Shown here: piece after piece, positions 19,324 to 27,836 of the stretch
Numbering within the stretch: the first letter of the stretch is position 1
Layout of the letters: each line of letters opens with the position of its first letter
From: Betaproteobacteria bacterium HGW-Betaproteobacteria-6
Lineage (GTDB): Bacteria; Pseudomonadota; Gammaproteobacteria; Burkholderiales; Rhodocyclaceae
Reading direction: 5' to 3'
NCBI GenBank assembly: GCA_002842145.1
Contig: PHCF01000063.1
Coordinates: 1 to 38,342 of the forward strand
DNA: 38,342 bases
Program-made: the position numbers and the translations under genes
Notes under the pieces: model-generated
Seen by the model: the letters and a program-made list of their open reading frames with translations, nothing else
Database searches by the model: none
Told to the model about the DNA's origin: nothing

Positions 19324-20070
19324 ATGGACATTCCCCGAATATTCAACATCTCCGAAAGTGCTCACCGCATCCACAACCCGTTCACACCCGATAAGTTAGC
19401 CACTCTCGGCACGGCGTTGCATCTGGAATCTGGAGCACGAGTCCTCGATCTCGGTAGTGGTTCGGGGGAAATGCTTTGCACCTGGGCACGTGATCACGGC
19501 ATTGTCGGTACTGGCATCGACATGAGCCAGTTGTTTACCGAGCAAGCGAAACTTCGTACTGAGGAACTTGGTGTTACCCATCAAGTCAATTTCATTCATG
19601 GCGATGCCGCTGGTTACGTCTCTGATGAAAAGGTCGACGTGGCGGCCTGCCTTGGTGCAACCTGGATCGCCGGAGGAGCCACCGGCACTATCGAGCTTCT
19701 GGCACAAAGCCTGCGCGCCGGAGGAGTCATCCTCATCGGCGAGCCCTACTGGCGGCTATTGCCGCCAACAGAAGATATTGCCAAGGGATGTCTTGCCAAC
19801 TCAATCTCTGACTTCCTCCTGCTTCCAGAACTTATTTCGTCTTTCGGCCACCTCGGCTACGACGTTGTCGAAATGGTTCTGGCCAACCAAGATAGTTGGG
19901 ACAGATACGAAGCGGCCAAATGGCTCACCATGCGCCGATGGCTTGAAGCCAATCCCGACGATGAGTTAGCCAATGAGGTTCGAGCCCAACTGACCTCGGA
20001 ACCGGAGCGCCACGTTACTTACACGCGTGAATACCTGGGTTGGGGGGTGTTTGCGCTGATGCCGCGGTGA
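19324..20070 (+). CDS. Cassette 7: class I SAM-dependent methyltransferase
   Basis: This is a 248-residue cytosolic methyltransferase of unknown substrate. The start ATG 19324 has a strong AAGGAGG at 19308-19314. The Rossmann fold is clear: motif I VLDLGSGSGEMLCTWA near residue 40, motif II GTGIDMSQLFTEQA near 62, the acidic post-II strand FIHGDAAGY, and motif IV VDVAACLGATWI. The C-terminal part contains a helical cap (YEAAKWLTMRRWLEANPDDE). It is the last gene of the array and lacks a recognisable attC downstream, so it may be fixed in place. Confidence 0.9.
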   Translation: MDIPRIFNISESAHRIHNPFTPDKLATLGTALHLESGARVLDLGSGSGEMLCTWARDHGIVGTGIDMSQLFTEQAKLRTEELGVTHQVNFIHGDAAGYVSDEKVDVAACLGATWIAGGATGTIELLAQSLRAGGVILIGEPYWRLLPPTEDIAKGCLANSISDFLLLPELISSFGHLGYDVVEMVLANQDSWDRYEAAKWLTMRRWLEANPDDELANEVRAQLTSEPERHVTYTREYLGWGVFALMPR

Positions 20071-20103
20071 GCGTAGGTGTCTTGGTCGCGGCATCCTACG
20101 CTC
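20069..20103. repeat. Inverted repeat at the end of the integron array
   Basis: GAGCGTAGG (20069-20077) and CCTACGCTC (20095-20103) form a perfect 9-bp stem with a 17-nt loop, starting inside the methyltransferase stop codon. It stands where attC 7 would be expected but has no R'/R'' boxes. It may be a terminator-like hairpin or a decayed attC. Confidence 0.5.
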
Positions 20104-20327
20104 GCACTGCGCAGAAAGGCAAAACCAGTGCGTCAATGGCGTCTCGCCAGCGCCGGCTTTTGCGCTTTGAGCCGACGGCGCCGTGCTTTATCGTTTGATT
20201 CGTCCGTGCCATCGGTGCAGTTGGCACTGAAGTCCGCAATGCCTGAACCATTCGTCCCTCCGGAAGTTAAGCGAACGACACCGGATACTGTCCGTTGCCC
20301 TGCAATTCCGGTTACTCGGAGATAGCC

Positions 20328-20846
20328 ATGCCCAAACCAATCCTCAACATTGACGACCTTGTTCTTGAATCGCGCCCGGCGGCCATGGCGCCGACCGGTT
20401 CCGCGGCTGAGCGCTTTGACGCCAAGATGGGATTCATCGGCCCTCGTATTGGCGCACAGAAACTGGGGTACAACGTCACGGCGGTGCCTCCAGGCAAGGC
20501 CGCATTTCCGTTCCACAACCATCGGGTCAACGAAGAAATGGTCTTCGTTCTGCAGGGTTCCGGGCAAATCCGGATCGGTGACAACACTTATCCGCTTGGC
20601 GTCGGAGACGTCGTTGCCTTGCCCCCCGGAGGAAGGGAAGCGGCACACCAAATCATCAACACCGGGACCAATGAGTTGCGTTATCTGGCGGTAAGTACAA
20701 GGCTGTCTCCGGAGCTTGCCGAGTATCCCGATTCGGGAAAGTTTGGCGTCATTGCCGAACTCCCTGCTGGGGCCGACGGCAAACCGCAGCGGTTCATGTT
20801 CGTCGGTCGCGAGGGGCTGTCGCTCAATTACTGGGAGGGGGAGTGA
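20328..20846 (+). CDS. Cupin-domain protein
   Basis: This 172-residue protein has a single conserved beta-barrel cupin domain. ATG 20328 is chosen for the CGGAGA upstream; the frame is open further left without conserved character. Cupin motif 1 is seen in PFHNHRVNEEMVFVLQGSG (residues ~64-82, metal ligands H, H and E) and motif 2 in PPGGREAAHQIINTG near 104-118. The protein binds a metal and may be an isomerase, a sugar-binding protein or a regulator. It lies 257 bp after the integron array, outside it, and precedes two small membrane-protein genes. Confidence 0.85.
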   Translation: MPKPILNIDDLVLESRPAAMAPTGSAAERFDAKMGFIGPRIGAQKLGYNVTAVPPGKAAFPFHNHRVNEEMVFVLQGSGQIRIGDNTYPLGVGDVVALPPGGREAAHQIINTGTNELRYLAVSTRLSPELAEYPDSGKFGVIAELPAGADGKPQRFMFVGREGLSLNYWEGE

Positions 20847-20907
20847 CCACATTGATGCGCCATGCCGGGCCTGTAGTTTTGTTGAGCGAGAAGGAGGCTG
20901 GCTGCCG

Positions 20908-21339
20908 ATGAATTCCGTTGCCGTTTCTGCGCTGCATCTTGCCGCCTTTCTCACCTTCGTTGCCGCCCTGCTGCACTACGCGTGCATTGCCTGGGGGGCG
21001 CCCGGCTTCCGCTTTCTTGGCGCGGGCGAACCGATCGCGCAAATGGCCGAACGCGGGCACTGGTATCCGACCTTCATTTCCATCGCGATCGGCACGGTGC
21101 TCCTGGTTTCGGCGGCGTATGCCCTGTCCGCCGCCGGCGCAATCGCTCGGTTGCCGCTGCAAAGGCTGATACTGCCTGCCATCGCTGCCGTTTTTCTGCT
21201 TCGCGCCGTCGCCTTTCCATGGCTGAAGCCGATTTTCCCCGACAACAGTCGATTGTTCTGGCTGCTCACCTCGGGCATTTGCCTGCTCATCGGCAGCCTC
21301 TACGCCTTCGGCATCCATGCAGTCTGGGAACAGCTGTGA
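20908..21339 (+). CDS. Small four-helix membrane protein, unknown
   Basis: This 143-residue inner-membrane protein starts at ATG 20908 with AAGGAGG 10 nt upstream. Four hydrophobic segments are seen (near residues 8-28, 56-78, 86-104, 115-135). A conserved-looking loop between the first two reads GFRFLGAGEPIAQMAERGHW. Its family is not recognised with certainty; DUF-type inner-membrane proteins of this layout are common. The stop codon overlaps the start of the next gene, so the two are coupled. Confidence 0.75.
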   Translation: MNSVAVSALHLAAFLTFVAALLHYACIAWGAPGFRFLGAGEPIAQMAERGHWYPTFISIAIGTVLLVSAAYALSAAGAIARLPLQRLILPAIAAVFLLRAVAFPWLKPIFPDNSRLFWLLTSGICLLIGSLYAFGIHAVWEQL

Positions 21340-21743
21340 AACCCATGGCCGGAATCTGGAAATACCTTGCCGCCTGGCTGGCAATGCTGCTCGTTTCAGT
21401 CGCCAATGGCGCCCTGCGTGATCTGACGTATGGCAAGCTGATGAGCGAACTGGCGGCTCATCAGCTGTCTACGCTGATCGGCATTCTGTTGCTGGGTGCG
21501 GTGATCCGAGGCTTTGTCCGCAGGTATCCGCCGGCTTCCGGGCGTCACGCGCTTGCCATCGGGCTGGGCTGGACGGCGATGACCGTGGCCTTCGAGTTTC
21601 TCTTCTTTCACTATCTCGGCGGCCATTCGTGGTCCGCGTTGCTGGCGAACTACAACGTCGCCGAGGGCCGCGTCTGGGTTTTTGTCCTGCTCTGGGTCGC
21701 CATCGCGCCGTATCTCTTCTTTCGCTGCCGCCGCGCCGCCTGA
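21336..21743 (+). CDS. Small four-helix membrane protein, unknown (coupled to the previous gene)
   Basis: This inner-membrane protein has about 135 residues. GTG 21336 overlaps the previous stop codon; ATG 21345 is an equally plausible start three codons later. It has four hydrophobic segments (near 8-25, 45-60, 75-92, 112-128), a short Arg-containing loop (IRGFVRRYPPASGRHA) and a basic C-terminus (FFRCRRAA). Together with the gene before it, it probably forms a small membrane complex. No function is known. Confidence 0.72.
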   Translation: MKPMAGIWKYLAAWLAMLLVSVANGALRDLTYGKLMSELAAHQLSTLIGILLLGAVIRGFVRRYPPASGRHALAIGLGWTAMTVAFEFLFFHYLGGHSWSALLANYNVAEGRVWVFVLLWVAIAPYLFFRCRRAA

Positions 21744-21790
21744 GCCTTGCTCAAACGGCTATTCGGCCGGGTAGATCAGCCGTGGTCGCA

Positions 21791-21829
21791 TTGCTACGGT
21801 CAACCGGAAAAAATGGCCAATTTTGAAAT
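21791..21829 (-). repeat. Dispersed repeat, copy 3 (21743-21898 gap)
   Basis: On the minus strand it reads ATTTCAAAATTGGCCA, TTTTTTCCGGTTGACCG and TAGCAA. It lies between the membrane-protein gene and the SRPBCC gene, antisense to both. Read in its own frame it would code for the same FFRLTV string as copies 5 and 6. Confidence 0.82.
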
Positions 21830-21897
21830 CGGCTTTGGCGCAACCTTCTGAAACTACCGCGGTCCATGCCTGATCACCAATAAGAAGGAGAAGGGAC

Positions 21898-22344
21898 ATG
21901 AGCACAGGAACGGTCACGCTACACCGCATTCTGCGGGCAGACCCGGAGCGCATCTATCGGGCTTTCCTGAACGCCGACGCCATGGCCAAATGGCTGCCGC
22001 CCTATGGGTTTACCTGCCGGGTCGAGCATCTGGATGCGGTGGTCGGCGGCTCTTTCCGGATGTCGTTCACCAACTTTACGACGGGCAACGGCCATTCGTT
22101 TGGCGGCGAATACCTTGAACTGCTACCCAACGAAAAGATTCGCTACACCGACAAATTCGACGACCCGAACCTGCCCGGCGAAATGCAGACGACGGTGAGC
22201 CTCAAAGCTGTCGCCTGCGGCAGCGAGTTGAGCATCGTGCAGGAAGGCATCCCGGCGGTCATCCCGACCGAGATGTGCTACCTCGGCTGGCAGGAATCGC
22301 TCGAGCAGTTGGCCAGGCTGGTCGAGCCGAATATTCCGGACTGA
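21898..22344 (+). CDS. SRPBCC / AHSA1-type protein
   Basis: This 148-residue cytosolic protein has the START-like helix-grip fold, which binds hydrophobic ligands in a deep cavity. The N-terminus TVTLHRILRADPERIYRAF and the following DAMAKWLPPYGFTCRVEHLD are typical of the AHSA1 (activator of Hsp90 homologue) clade. The C-terminal helix is GWQESLEQLARLVEP. AAGGAGAAGGG precedes the start. In bacteria such genes often sit beside ArsR-type regulators. It lies end-to-end with the ars operon here (22344/22345) but convergent, so a direct link is not shown. Confidence 0.88.
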   Translation: MSTGTVTLHRILRADPERIYRAFLNADAMAKWLPPYGFTCRVEHLDAVVGGSFRMSFTNFTTGNGHSFGGEYLELLPNEKIRYTDKFDDPNLPGEMQTTVSLKAVACGSELSIVQEGIPAVIPTEMCYLGWQESLEQLARLVEPNIPD

Positions 22345-22581
22345 TCAGCCTGTTTTCAGCCAGCCGAGCAGTTCATCCTTGCTCGGCATGCGGCCGGAGA
22401 CCTTGACCGCTTCATCGACGACGAGCGCCGGGGTGGTCATGATTGGATAGGCCATGATCTTGTCCATTTCCTTGACGTGTTCGAAGGTGGCGTCGATGCC
22501 GAGTTCAGCCACGGCTTCACGGGTCAGTTGTTCGAGGCGATTGCACTTGGCGCAACCGCTGCCCAGTATCTTGATCAGCAT
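22345..22581 (-). CDS. Small thioredoxin-like redox-active disulfide protein
   Basis: This 78-residue cytosolic thioredoxin fold of the MTH895/TM0996 type has active-site GCAKC (C10, C13) and a cis-Pro strand IMTTPALVVDEAV. In ars gene sets such proteins accompany the permease and may reduce it or ArsC. It is the last gene of the minus-strand ars operon. In the undamaged reading frame the permease would end at 22575, overlapping this start by 7 nt, so translational coupling was probably the original arrangement. Confidence 0.88.
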   Translation of the reverse strand: MLIKILGSGCAKCNRLEQLTREAVAELGIDATFEHVKEMDKIMAYPIMTTPALVVDEAVKVSGRMPSKDELLGWLKTG

Positions 22582-23931
22582 GATTCACTCCTCAGTCCGG
22601 CCTTGCGGCCACGTTCGATCAGGTGCAGCGTGGTCACGATCAGCGCGACGAAACCGACCACACCCGGCCCCAATACCAGCAACGATACGCCGTCGACCCA
22701 GGCGCCGTAAGTCAGCCCGGCCAGCGTCGAGAACAGCGCGACCAGGCCAACGTAAGTCCATGCCTTGAGCTTGCCGATGATGGCGGCGGTGATCAGGATG
22801 CTTTGCAGCGACAGCTCGGGGTCGGCCATCAGGTAGGCGATCAGCGGCCCGGGGTGCATGCCGAGCGACAGGAACATCTTGGCGATGGGCACTTCGACCA
22901 GGGAAGACCCGGATGATGCCGACGAGAAAGACGCCAACGATGAGCAGCGGGAAAATCTGCTTCACGAAGCGCCAGGTTTCCCACAGCCATTGCTGCACGT
23001 CCCAGGCGTCGAAACGCCGGGCCAGCGGCCAGAGAGCCAGACAGAGGGCTGACACGGCGAGCGTTCGGCCGGTCACGGTGAGCAGCACGCCGGTGTCGGT
23101 AACGCGCATGCCGAGTGCGGCGAAGGCCAGGGTCAGCGCGGTGAGGCCGAGGGCGATCGGGGTCAGGCGGTTGAATCCGTTGTCGATCTGGCCCAGCCCT
23201 TTCCAGGCGAAGGCGCCGATGGCGCCGAGCAAGCCGATCAGGATCAGGCCCTGCAGGCTCAACCCTTCGGCCCCTGCCGCCTCGTTGACCGGCACCAGTA
23301 GGTCGAGCCCGGCCTGTACCGTGGCGGCGCCGGCCAAGGGCAGTTCCATCTGGACCAAGCCGGCGGTCAGGAAATCGAGTTTGAGTGTGCCGGCAATGAG
23401 CAGGGCGACAAGAAGGCCAAGAAAGAGCAACGTGCGTTTTGGAATGCCTTCACCAGCCGAGAAAGTCTCGACTTCGGCCAACCGGGCGACGTCGCCGACA
23501 CGGAACAGGGCCGCCATGATCATCCCGACACCGATGCCGAAGGACAGCGCCAGCACGATGCGGGCAATGGCAAAGTCGGCGCCGAGCGCCACGCCGGTGT
23601 AGGCCAGCGCCAGGATGTTGGCAGCCGGCGCGAAGAACAGGAAGGTAATCGCCGGCCCGAGCCCGGCGCCCTTTTTGTAGATGCCGGCGAACAGCGGCTG
23701 GATGGTGCACGAGCAGACGGCGAGCAGACTGCCGGCCCCGGCTGCGGCGGGATAAGAGACCCATTTCGAGGCATCCGGGCCGAGGAAACGAATGATCGAT
23801 TGTTGCGGCACCAGTGCGGACAGGGCGCCGGCGATGAAGAAGGCCGGCACCAGGCAAAGCAGGACGTGGGCCGCCAGATAGGAGGCCAGACTGGCCAATC
23901 CACCCTGCAAGGCTGTAATCATCCATTCCAT
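22575..23931 (-). pseudogene. Broken permease of the ArsP/YraQ type (DUF318), internal deletion with frameshift
   Basis: The N-terminal ~340 residues form an inner-membrane permease (CSCTIQPLFAGIYKKGAGLG and FFAPAANILALAYTG are typical) up to IFPLLIVGVFLVGIIRV. Near 22905-22912 the sequence jumps directly to SSLVEVPIAKMFLSLGMHPG in another frame. The family normally has a further ~35 residues with a membrane helix between these two points (recalled, not checked). The frame that continues from the N-terminus turns into Arg-rich non-family sequence to 22585. The second frame ends properly at 22575. The gene is therefore a pseudogene, or the assembly has an error there. The neighbours arsR, arsC and acr3 are intact. 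Confidence 0.82.
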
Positions 23932-23985
23932 TTTGTGTCCCTCTTGTTCAGTGCTTTCCCTGATTCGCCTCGCGGCGAAGACGCC

Positions 23986-25053
23986 CTAGCCTGCTTCGTA
24001 CCACTCCTTCGACGAATTGACGACCTTGACGACGAGCAGCATGGCCGGCACCTCGATCAGCACGCCGACCACGGTTGCCAGCGCCGCCCCCGACTCGAAG
24101 CCGAACAGGCTGATCGCCGCGGCGACGGCCAGTTCGAAGAAATTGGAGGCGCCGATTAGCGCCGACGGGCAGGCGACATTGTGTTTCTCGCCAACCTTGC
24201 GGTTGAGCCAGTAGGCCAGCGCCGAGTTGAAGAAAACCTGGATCAGGATGGGCACGGCGAGCAGGCCGATGATCAGCGGCTGGCGCAGGATGGCTTCGCC
24301 CTGGAAGGCGAAAAGCAGCACCAGCGTGGCGAGCAAGGCGCCAATCGACCACGGGCCGATTTTCGCCATGGCGTCGTCAAAGGCGCCCTGCCCCTTGGCG
24401 AGCAGACTTTTGCGCCAGAGTTGGGCAATCACGACCGGAATGACGATATAGAGCACGACCGAGGTCAGCAAGGTGTCCCAGGGCACGGTAATCGCCGAGA
24501 TGCCGAGCAGGAAGGCGACGAGCGGCGCGAAGGCGAAGACCATGATGGTGTCGTTGAGCGCCACTTGCGAGAGCGTGAACAGCGGATGACCGTTGGTCAG
24601 CCGGCTCCAGACGAAGACCATGGCCGTGCATGGCGCCGCGGCGAGCAGGATGAGGCCGGCGATGTAGCTGTCGAGCTGGTCGGCCGGCAGCATCGGGGCA
24701 AATAGCTGGCGAATGAACAGCCAGCCGAGGAAGGCCATCGAGAACGGCTTGACCAGCCAGTTCACGAACAGCGTGACGCCGATGCCGCGGACGTGCTGCT
24801 TCATTTCGGCCAAGGCGCCGAAATCGACCTTGACCAGCATCGGGATGATCATCACCCAGATAAGCAGCCCGACCGGCAGATTGACCTGGGCGACTTCCAT
24901 GCGGCCGATGGTCTGGAACAGGGTCGGCGCAAACTGGCCGAAAACGATGCCGGTGACGATGCAGAGAAAGACCCAGATGGTCAGGTAACGCTCGAAAAAG
25001 CTCATCGGCACGCCAGCGGCGGCCTTGGCAGTGATTTCACATTGGGCAGACAT
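23986..25053 (-). CDS. acr3: Arsenite efflux transporter ACR3
   Basis: This inner-membrane arsenite exporter of the ACR3 (BART superfamily) type has about ten membrane helices in 355 residues. It includes the conserved Cys of helix 4 (C142 in LLAAAPCTAMVFVWS) and the helix 9 region GASNFFELAVAAAISLFG. A short N-terminal extension (MSAQCEITAKAAAGVP) precedes the canonical MSFFERYLT start; the internal Met17 is another possible start. It expels As(III) made by ArsC. It follows arsC by 10 nt. Confidence 0.95.
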   Translation of the reverse strand: MSAQCEITAKAAAGVPMSFFERYLTIWVFLCIVTGIVFGQFAPTLFQTIGRMEVAQVNLPVGLLIWVMIIPMLVKVDFGALAEMKQHVRGIGVTLFVNWLVKPFSMAFLGWLFIRQLFAPMLPADQLDSYIAGLILLAAAPCTAMVFVWSRLTNGHPLFTLSQVALNDTIMVFAFAPLVAFLLGISAITVPWDTLLTSVVLYIVIPVVIAQLWRKSLLAKGQGAFDDAMAKIGPWSIGALLATLVLLFAFQGEAILRQPLIIGLLAVPILIQVFFNSALAYWLNRKVGEKHNVACPSALIGASNFFELAVAAAISLFGFESGAALATVVGVLIEVPAMLLVVKVVNSSKEWYEAG

Positions 25054-25063
25054 GAATGGCTCC

Positions 25064-25477
25064 TTACAGGCCCAGTGCGGCTCGTACGGCAGGGATCAGG
25101 CGGGCGCGAATATCGTCCCGAACGGCAATAAAACTGTCCAGCGGCTCGCCGTGCGGGTCGTGGAACGGCAGGTGAATGCGCGGCACCGGGCGCGGGAAGA
25201 CCGGGCAGGTTTCGCGCGCGTTGTCGCAAACGCTGACCACGAGGTCGATGGGCTCGCCCATCACGGCTTCGACATCCTTCGGGTACAGCCCCTCGGTCGG
25301 CAAGCCGGCCAGCTTCAAGGCTTCGATGGCGCCATCGGCCACCTTGGGTTGCGGCCGGGTGCCGGCCGACATGGCGCGCACCAGGCCGGCCAAGTCATGA
25401 TTGAGAATGGCCTCGCCCATCTGCGAGCGACAGGAGTTGCCGGTGCACAGCACGAGGACGGTCTTGAGTGTCGACAT
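25064..25477 (-). CDS. arsC: Arsenate reductase ArsC (thioredoxin-coupled, LMW-phosphatase type)
   Basis: This cytosolic enzyme reduces arsenate to arsenite for export by ACR3. ATG 25477 overlaps the arsR stop by 1 nt and gives 137 residues; upstream in-frame sequence is the arsR coding strand. The CX5R phosphatase loop is CTGNSCRSQ (C11, R17). C84 and C91 (VVSVCDNARETCPVFP) match the disulfide cascade of the thioredoxin-dependent enzymes as in Staphylococcus. The DPHGEPLDSF region near the C-terminus carries the catalytic Asp. Confidence 0.95.
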   Translation of the reverse strand: MSTLKTVLVLCTGNSCRSQMGEAILNHDLAGLVRAMSAGTRPQPKVADGAIEALKLAGLPTEGLYPKDVEAVMGEPIDLVVSVCDNARETCPVFPRPVPRIHLPFHDPHGEPLDSFIAVRDDIRARLIPAVRAALGL

Positions 25478-25833
25478 CAGGCGGTCTTTCGAATTTTGGC
25501 GCGACGCTTTTCGGTGGTGTCGCAGCACGTGGTTTTCGGCAGGCAGGCTTCGCCTTGGCAGCAGTTGCTGGTCAGGAAGGCGATCAGTTCATCCATCGTG
25601 GCGAAATTGGCCGAGTAGTGGATGAAGCGGCTTTCCCGTTCGCCGGCAATCAGCCCGACCCGGCTCAAATGGGCCAGGTGGAAGGACAGTGTAGCCGGCG
25701 CCATGCCCAGTTGTTCGCCTATGGCGCTGGCGTTGATGCCGGCCGGCCCGGCCTCGACCAGCAGGCGGAAAATGGCCAATCGGGATTCATGACCGAGGGC
25801 AGCAAGAAGTTCAGCGGCATTTAACGTTTCCAT
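25477..25833 (-). CDS. arsR: ArsR family arsenite-responsive repressor
   Basis: This 118-residue winged-helix repressor has recognition helix ALGHESRLAIFRLL, then APATLSFHLAHLSRVGLI. There is no CVC motif in the helix. Instead the C-terminus carries C91, C92, C97, C103 and C104 (NCCQGEACLPKTTCCDTT), fitting the ArsR type whose As(III) site uses C-terminal cysteines. First gene of arsR-arsC-acr3-permease-thioredoxin. No Shine-Dalgarno sequence precedes its ATG; the -10-like TATAAT is only about 18 nt upstream. Confidence 0.94.
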   Translation of the reverse strand: METLNAAELLAALGHESRLAIFRLLVEAGPAGINASAIGEQLGMAPATLSFHLAHLSRVGLIAGERESRFIHYSANFATMDELIAFLTSNCCQGEACLPKTTCCDTTEKRRAKIRKTA

Positions 25834-25835
25834 AG

Positions 25836-25856
25836 TTCGAGTATCGTCGAATTATA
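25836..25856 (-). promoter_or_regulatory. Candidate ars promoter/operator
   Basis: On the minus strand TATAAT (25851-25856) overlaps the start of an inverted repeat, TTCGA-N6-TCGAA (25836-25851), just before the arsR start. A repressor bound here would block the transcription start. No clear -35 is visible. The leader would be about ten nt. Confidence 0.5.
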
Positions 25857-25891
25857 AAGCGAAGTCCACACCCGATTTCGGGCGAAAGCCA

Positions 25892-25926
25892 TTGCTACGG
25901 TCGACCGTAAAATATAGCAAATTCGT
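25892..25926 (-). repeat. Dispersed repeat, copy 4 (upstream of arsR, sense)
   Basis: This is the most diverged copy. On the minus strand it reads TTTGCTATATTTTACGG, TCGACCG and TAGCAAT. The core TACGGTCGACCGTA is a 14-bp perfect palindrome. It precedes arsR by about 60 nt in the same orientation. Confidence 0.7.
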
Positions 25927-26036
25927 CAATTATAAAATTCCATTTTCATAACAAGCAAAAACCAAGCTGATAATCGACATCAATATGAAATATTCCAACG
26001 CTAATCTGCGGTCATTCCTGTACTCGGGGCTCCCCA

Positions 26037-27701
26037 ATGATCCTGTTCGACAAACTGTCCATCCGCCTGAGATTGCTCGTCATGGTTGGTATCGGCGCCG
26101 TTTTTGGCGTGATTTTGCTGGCCACCGCGCTCTATTCGCTGAATGCCTTTCGTAGCGACACCCGGTCTGTAGCCGACGACGTCGAGCGCGCAACCCATGC
26201 CCTGACCCTCGTCAGCGGTGCCCAGAACGCCTTTCAGGCCCAGTTGCGCGGGCTGAAGAACATGATCATCCGGAATTTCATGCCCGCCGAATTCGACAAG
26301 GCCCGCGACGAGTTTCTCGCCGAGCGCGTCAAATTCTGGCAACACATCGAGGCACTGGAAAAGATGGACGGAAAGGGAACGATCAAGGGAACCGGAAAGC
26401 TGGCCGAAATCCGCCAGCAGGCAGAGGAGCTGAACAAGCTCTACGACGACGTGATCGCCGAGAACGAGGCTGGCATGCCCAAATACACGGTGATGGTGGA
26501 CGCCGCCCTGCGCGGTACCGAGCAACCGCTGACCGATGAACTGGCCAATGCCTACCAGGCGATCAGTGCGGCAACGAGCGAGCTGGCCAGCGAAGCCTCG
26601 CAGCTTGCTGACCGGCGCTTCATGGCCAGCCTGATCCTCGTCCTCATTGTCGGCCTTGGCGGTTCGGCCGCCTCGCTGGTCCTCGCCGCCACGCTGGGCG
26701 GCCGTATCCTGGCCCGCCTCGGCGGCGATCTCGAGCCGGTCGTCGCCGCCACCCGTCGGGTTTCCGAAGGCGACCTGACCGGCACCATCCAGTCCGGCAA
26801 GGCGGCCGCCGACTCGCTGGTCGCCTCCGTCGAGGCCATGCAGATACGCCTGCGCAGCCTGATCGGGCAAGTCAAGCAAGGCGCCGAAAAGACCTCGGGC
26901 AACGCCCAGGCGCTCAGTACGTCGGCCGACGATGTCGCCCAAGCGGCCAGCGCCCAAAGCGATGCCGCGGCCCTGATTGCAGCCGCTATCCAGGAACTCA
27001 CCGTGGCCATCACGGTCATGGCCGAAAGTGCCGGCGCTGCTGCCGATGCGGGACGCCTGACGCGCGACAAGGCGAGCGAAAGCGGCAGCATCATTCTTGA
27101 AGCGATCAGCGAAATCGGCAACATCGCCGTCCAGGCCAAGTTATCGACCCGGATGATCGGCGACCTCAACCAGCACACCCAGGAAATCGCCCGATTCGCC
27201 CAGGAAATCAAGGACATTTCCGACCAGACCAACCTTCTCTCGCTCAATGCCGCCATCGAGGCAGCACGGGCCGGCGAGGCTGGCCGCGGCTTTGCGGTGG
27301 TTGCCGACGAAGTTCGCAAACTGGCCAACCACACCGCCGGGACCACCCACAAGATCGAAAATCTGGTCAAGCTGCTGGATGGCGCGGCCCGCCAAACCGG
27401 CGAAGCGGTAGCCACCACGGCCTACCTCGCCGAGCACGGCACCCAGCTCGCGTCGAACGCCAGCGATGCGATTTCCGACATCAAAGACAATTGCGAGCGG
27501 ACCATGCACGCCACCAACGACATCGTTGATGTCCTCGCCGAGCAGCGCCAAGCCGCCGAACAGATCGCCCGCAACACCGAGCGCGTCGCCCAAATGATCG
27601 AGCAAGGGGCCGGTGCGGCCGTCAAATCGTCGGCCACGGCCCGGGAAGTTGCCTCGCTGGCCGAAGGCCTGCGTCTGGCGACACTGCAGTTCAGTGTCTG
27701 A
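26037..27701 (+). CDS. Methyl-accepting chemotaxis protein
   Basis: This is a 554-residue inner-membrane chemoreceptor. TM1 lies near residues 13-35 and TM2 near 200-222, enclosing a four-helix-bundle-type periplasmic sensor domain. A HAMP domain follows ([20 protein letters not shown]). The signalling tip is [20 protein letters not shown] followed by [17 protein letters not shown] near 398-432, which contacts CheA/CheW. It has no C-terminal NWETF-type pentapeptide, so no CheR tether. The ligand is unknown. A GCTGATAA hexamer-type element at 25966-25973 resembles a sigma-28 -10 region, but no good -35 is seen. Confidence 0.94.
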   Translation: MILFDKLSIRLRLLVMVGIGAVFGVILLATALYSLNAFRSDTRSVADDVERATHALTLVSGAQNAFQAQLRGLKNMIIRNFMPAEFDKARDEFLAERVKFWQHIEALEKMDGKGTIKGTGKLAEIRQQAEELNKLYDDVIAENEAGMPKYTVMVDAALRGTEQPLTDELANAYQAISAATSELASEASQLADRRFMASLILVLIVGLGGSAASLVLAATLGGRILARLGGDLEPVVAATRRVSEGDLTGTIQSGKAAADSLVASVEAMQIRLRSLIGQVKQGAEKTSGNAQALSTSADDVAQAASAQSDAAALIAAAIQELTVAITVMAESAGAAADAGRLTRDKASESGSIILEAISEIGNIAVQAKLSTRMIGDLNQHTQEIARFAQEIKDISDQTNLLSLNAAIEAARAGEAGRGFAVVADEVRKLANHTAGTTHKIENLVKLLDGAARQTGEAVATTAYLAEHGTQLASNASDAISDIKDNCERTMHATNDIVDVLAEQRQAAEQIARNTERVAQMIEQGAGAAVKSSATAREVASLAEGLRLATLQFSV

Positions 27702-27836
27702 ACCCGCACGGTCGTCGGCCGCTGCAAGATTTTTTTGGCGCGACAACGCGGCGAACTAAAATGGCCCGTTCTCCGGGCGGCGCACATTTTCGTCGTATCC
27801 TGCCCGGCCAGCCCTCACTCCGGACAACCCAACCGA

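Larger units (their letters stand above)
15171..20070. mobile_element. Chromosomal integron: intI, attI and seven-cassette array
   Basis: An integron integrase on the minus strand faces away from seven plus-strand open frames. Each of the first six is followed by an attC site. At every junction the R' box opening a cassette is the reverse complement of the R'' box that closes it (GTTAGAGC/GCTCTAAC, GTTATGC/GCATAAC, GTTAGCC/GGCTAAC, GTTGGGC/GCCCAAC, GTTAGACC/GGTCTAAC, GTTAGCC/GGCTAAC). Cassettes are 16261-16667, 16668-17172, 17173-17730, 17731-18232, 18233-18584, 18585-19278 and 19279 onward. No transposase or resistance gene is present, so it resembles a sedentary chromosomal integron. Confidence 0.93.
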
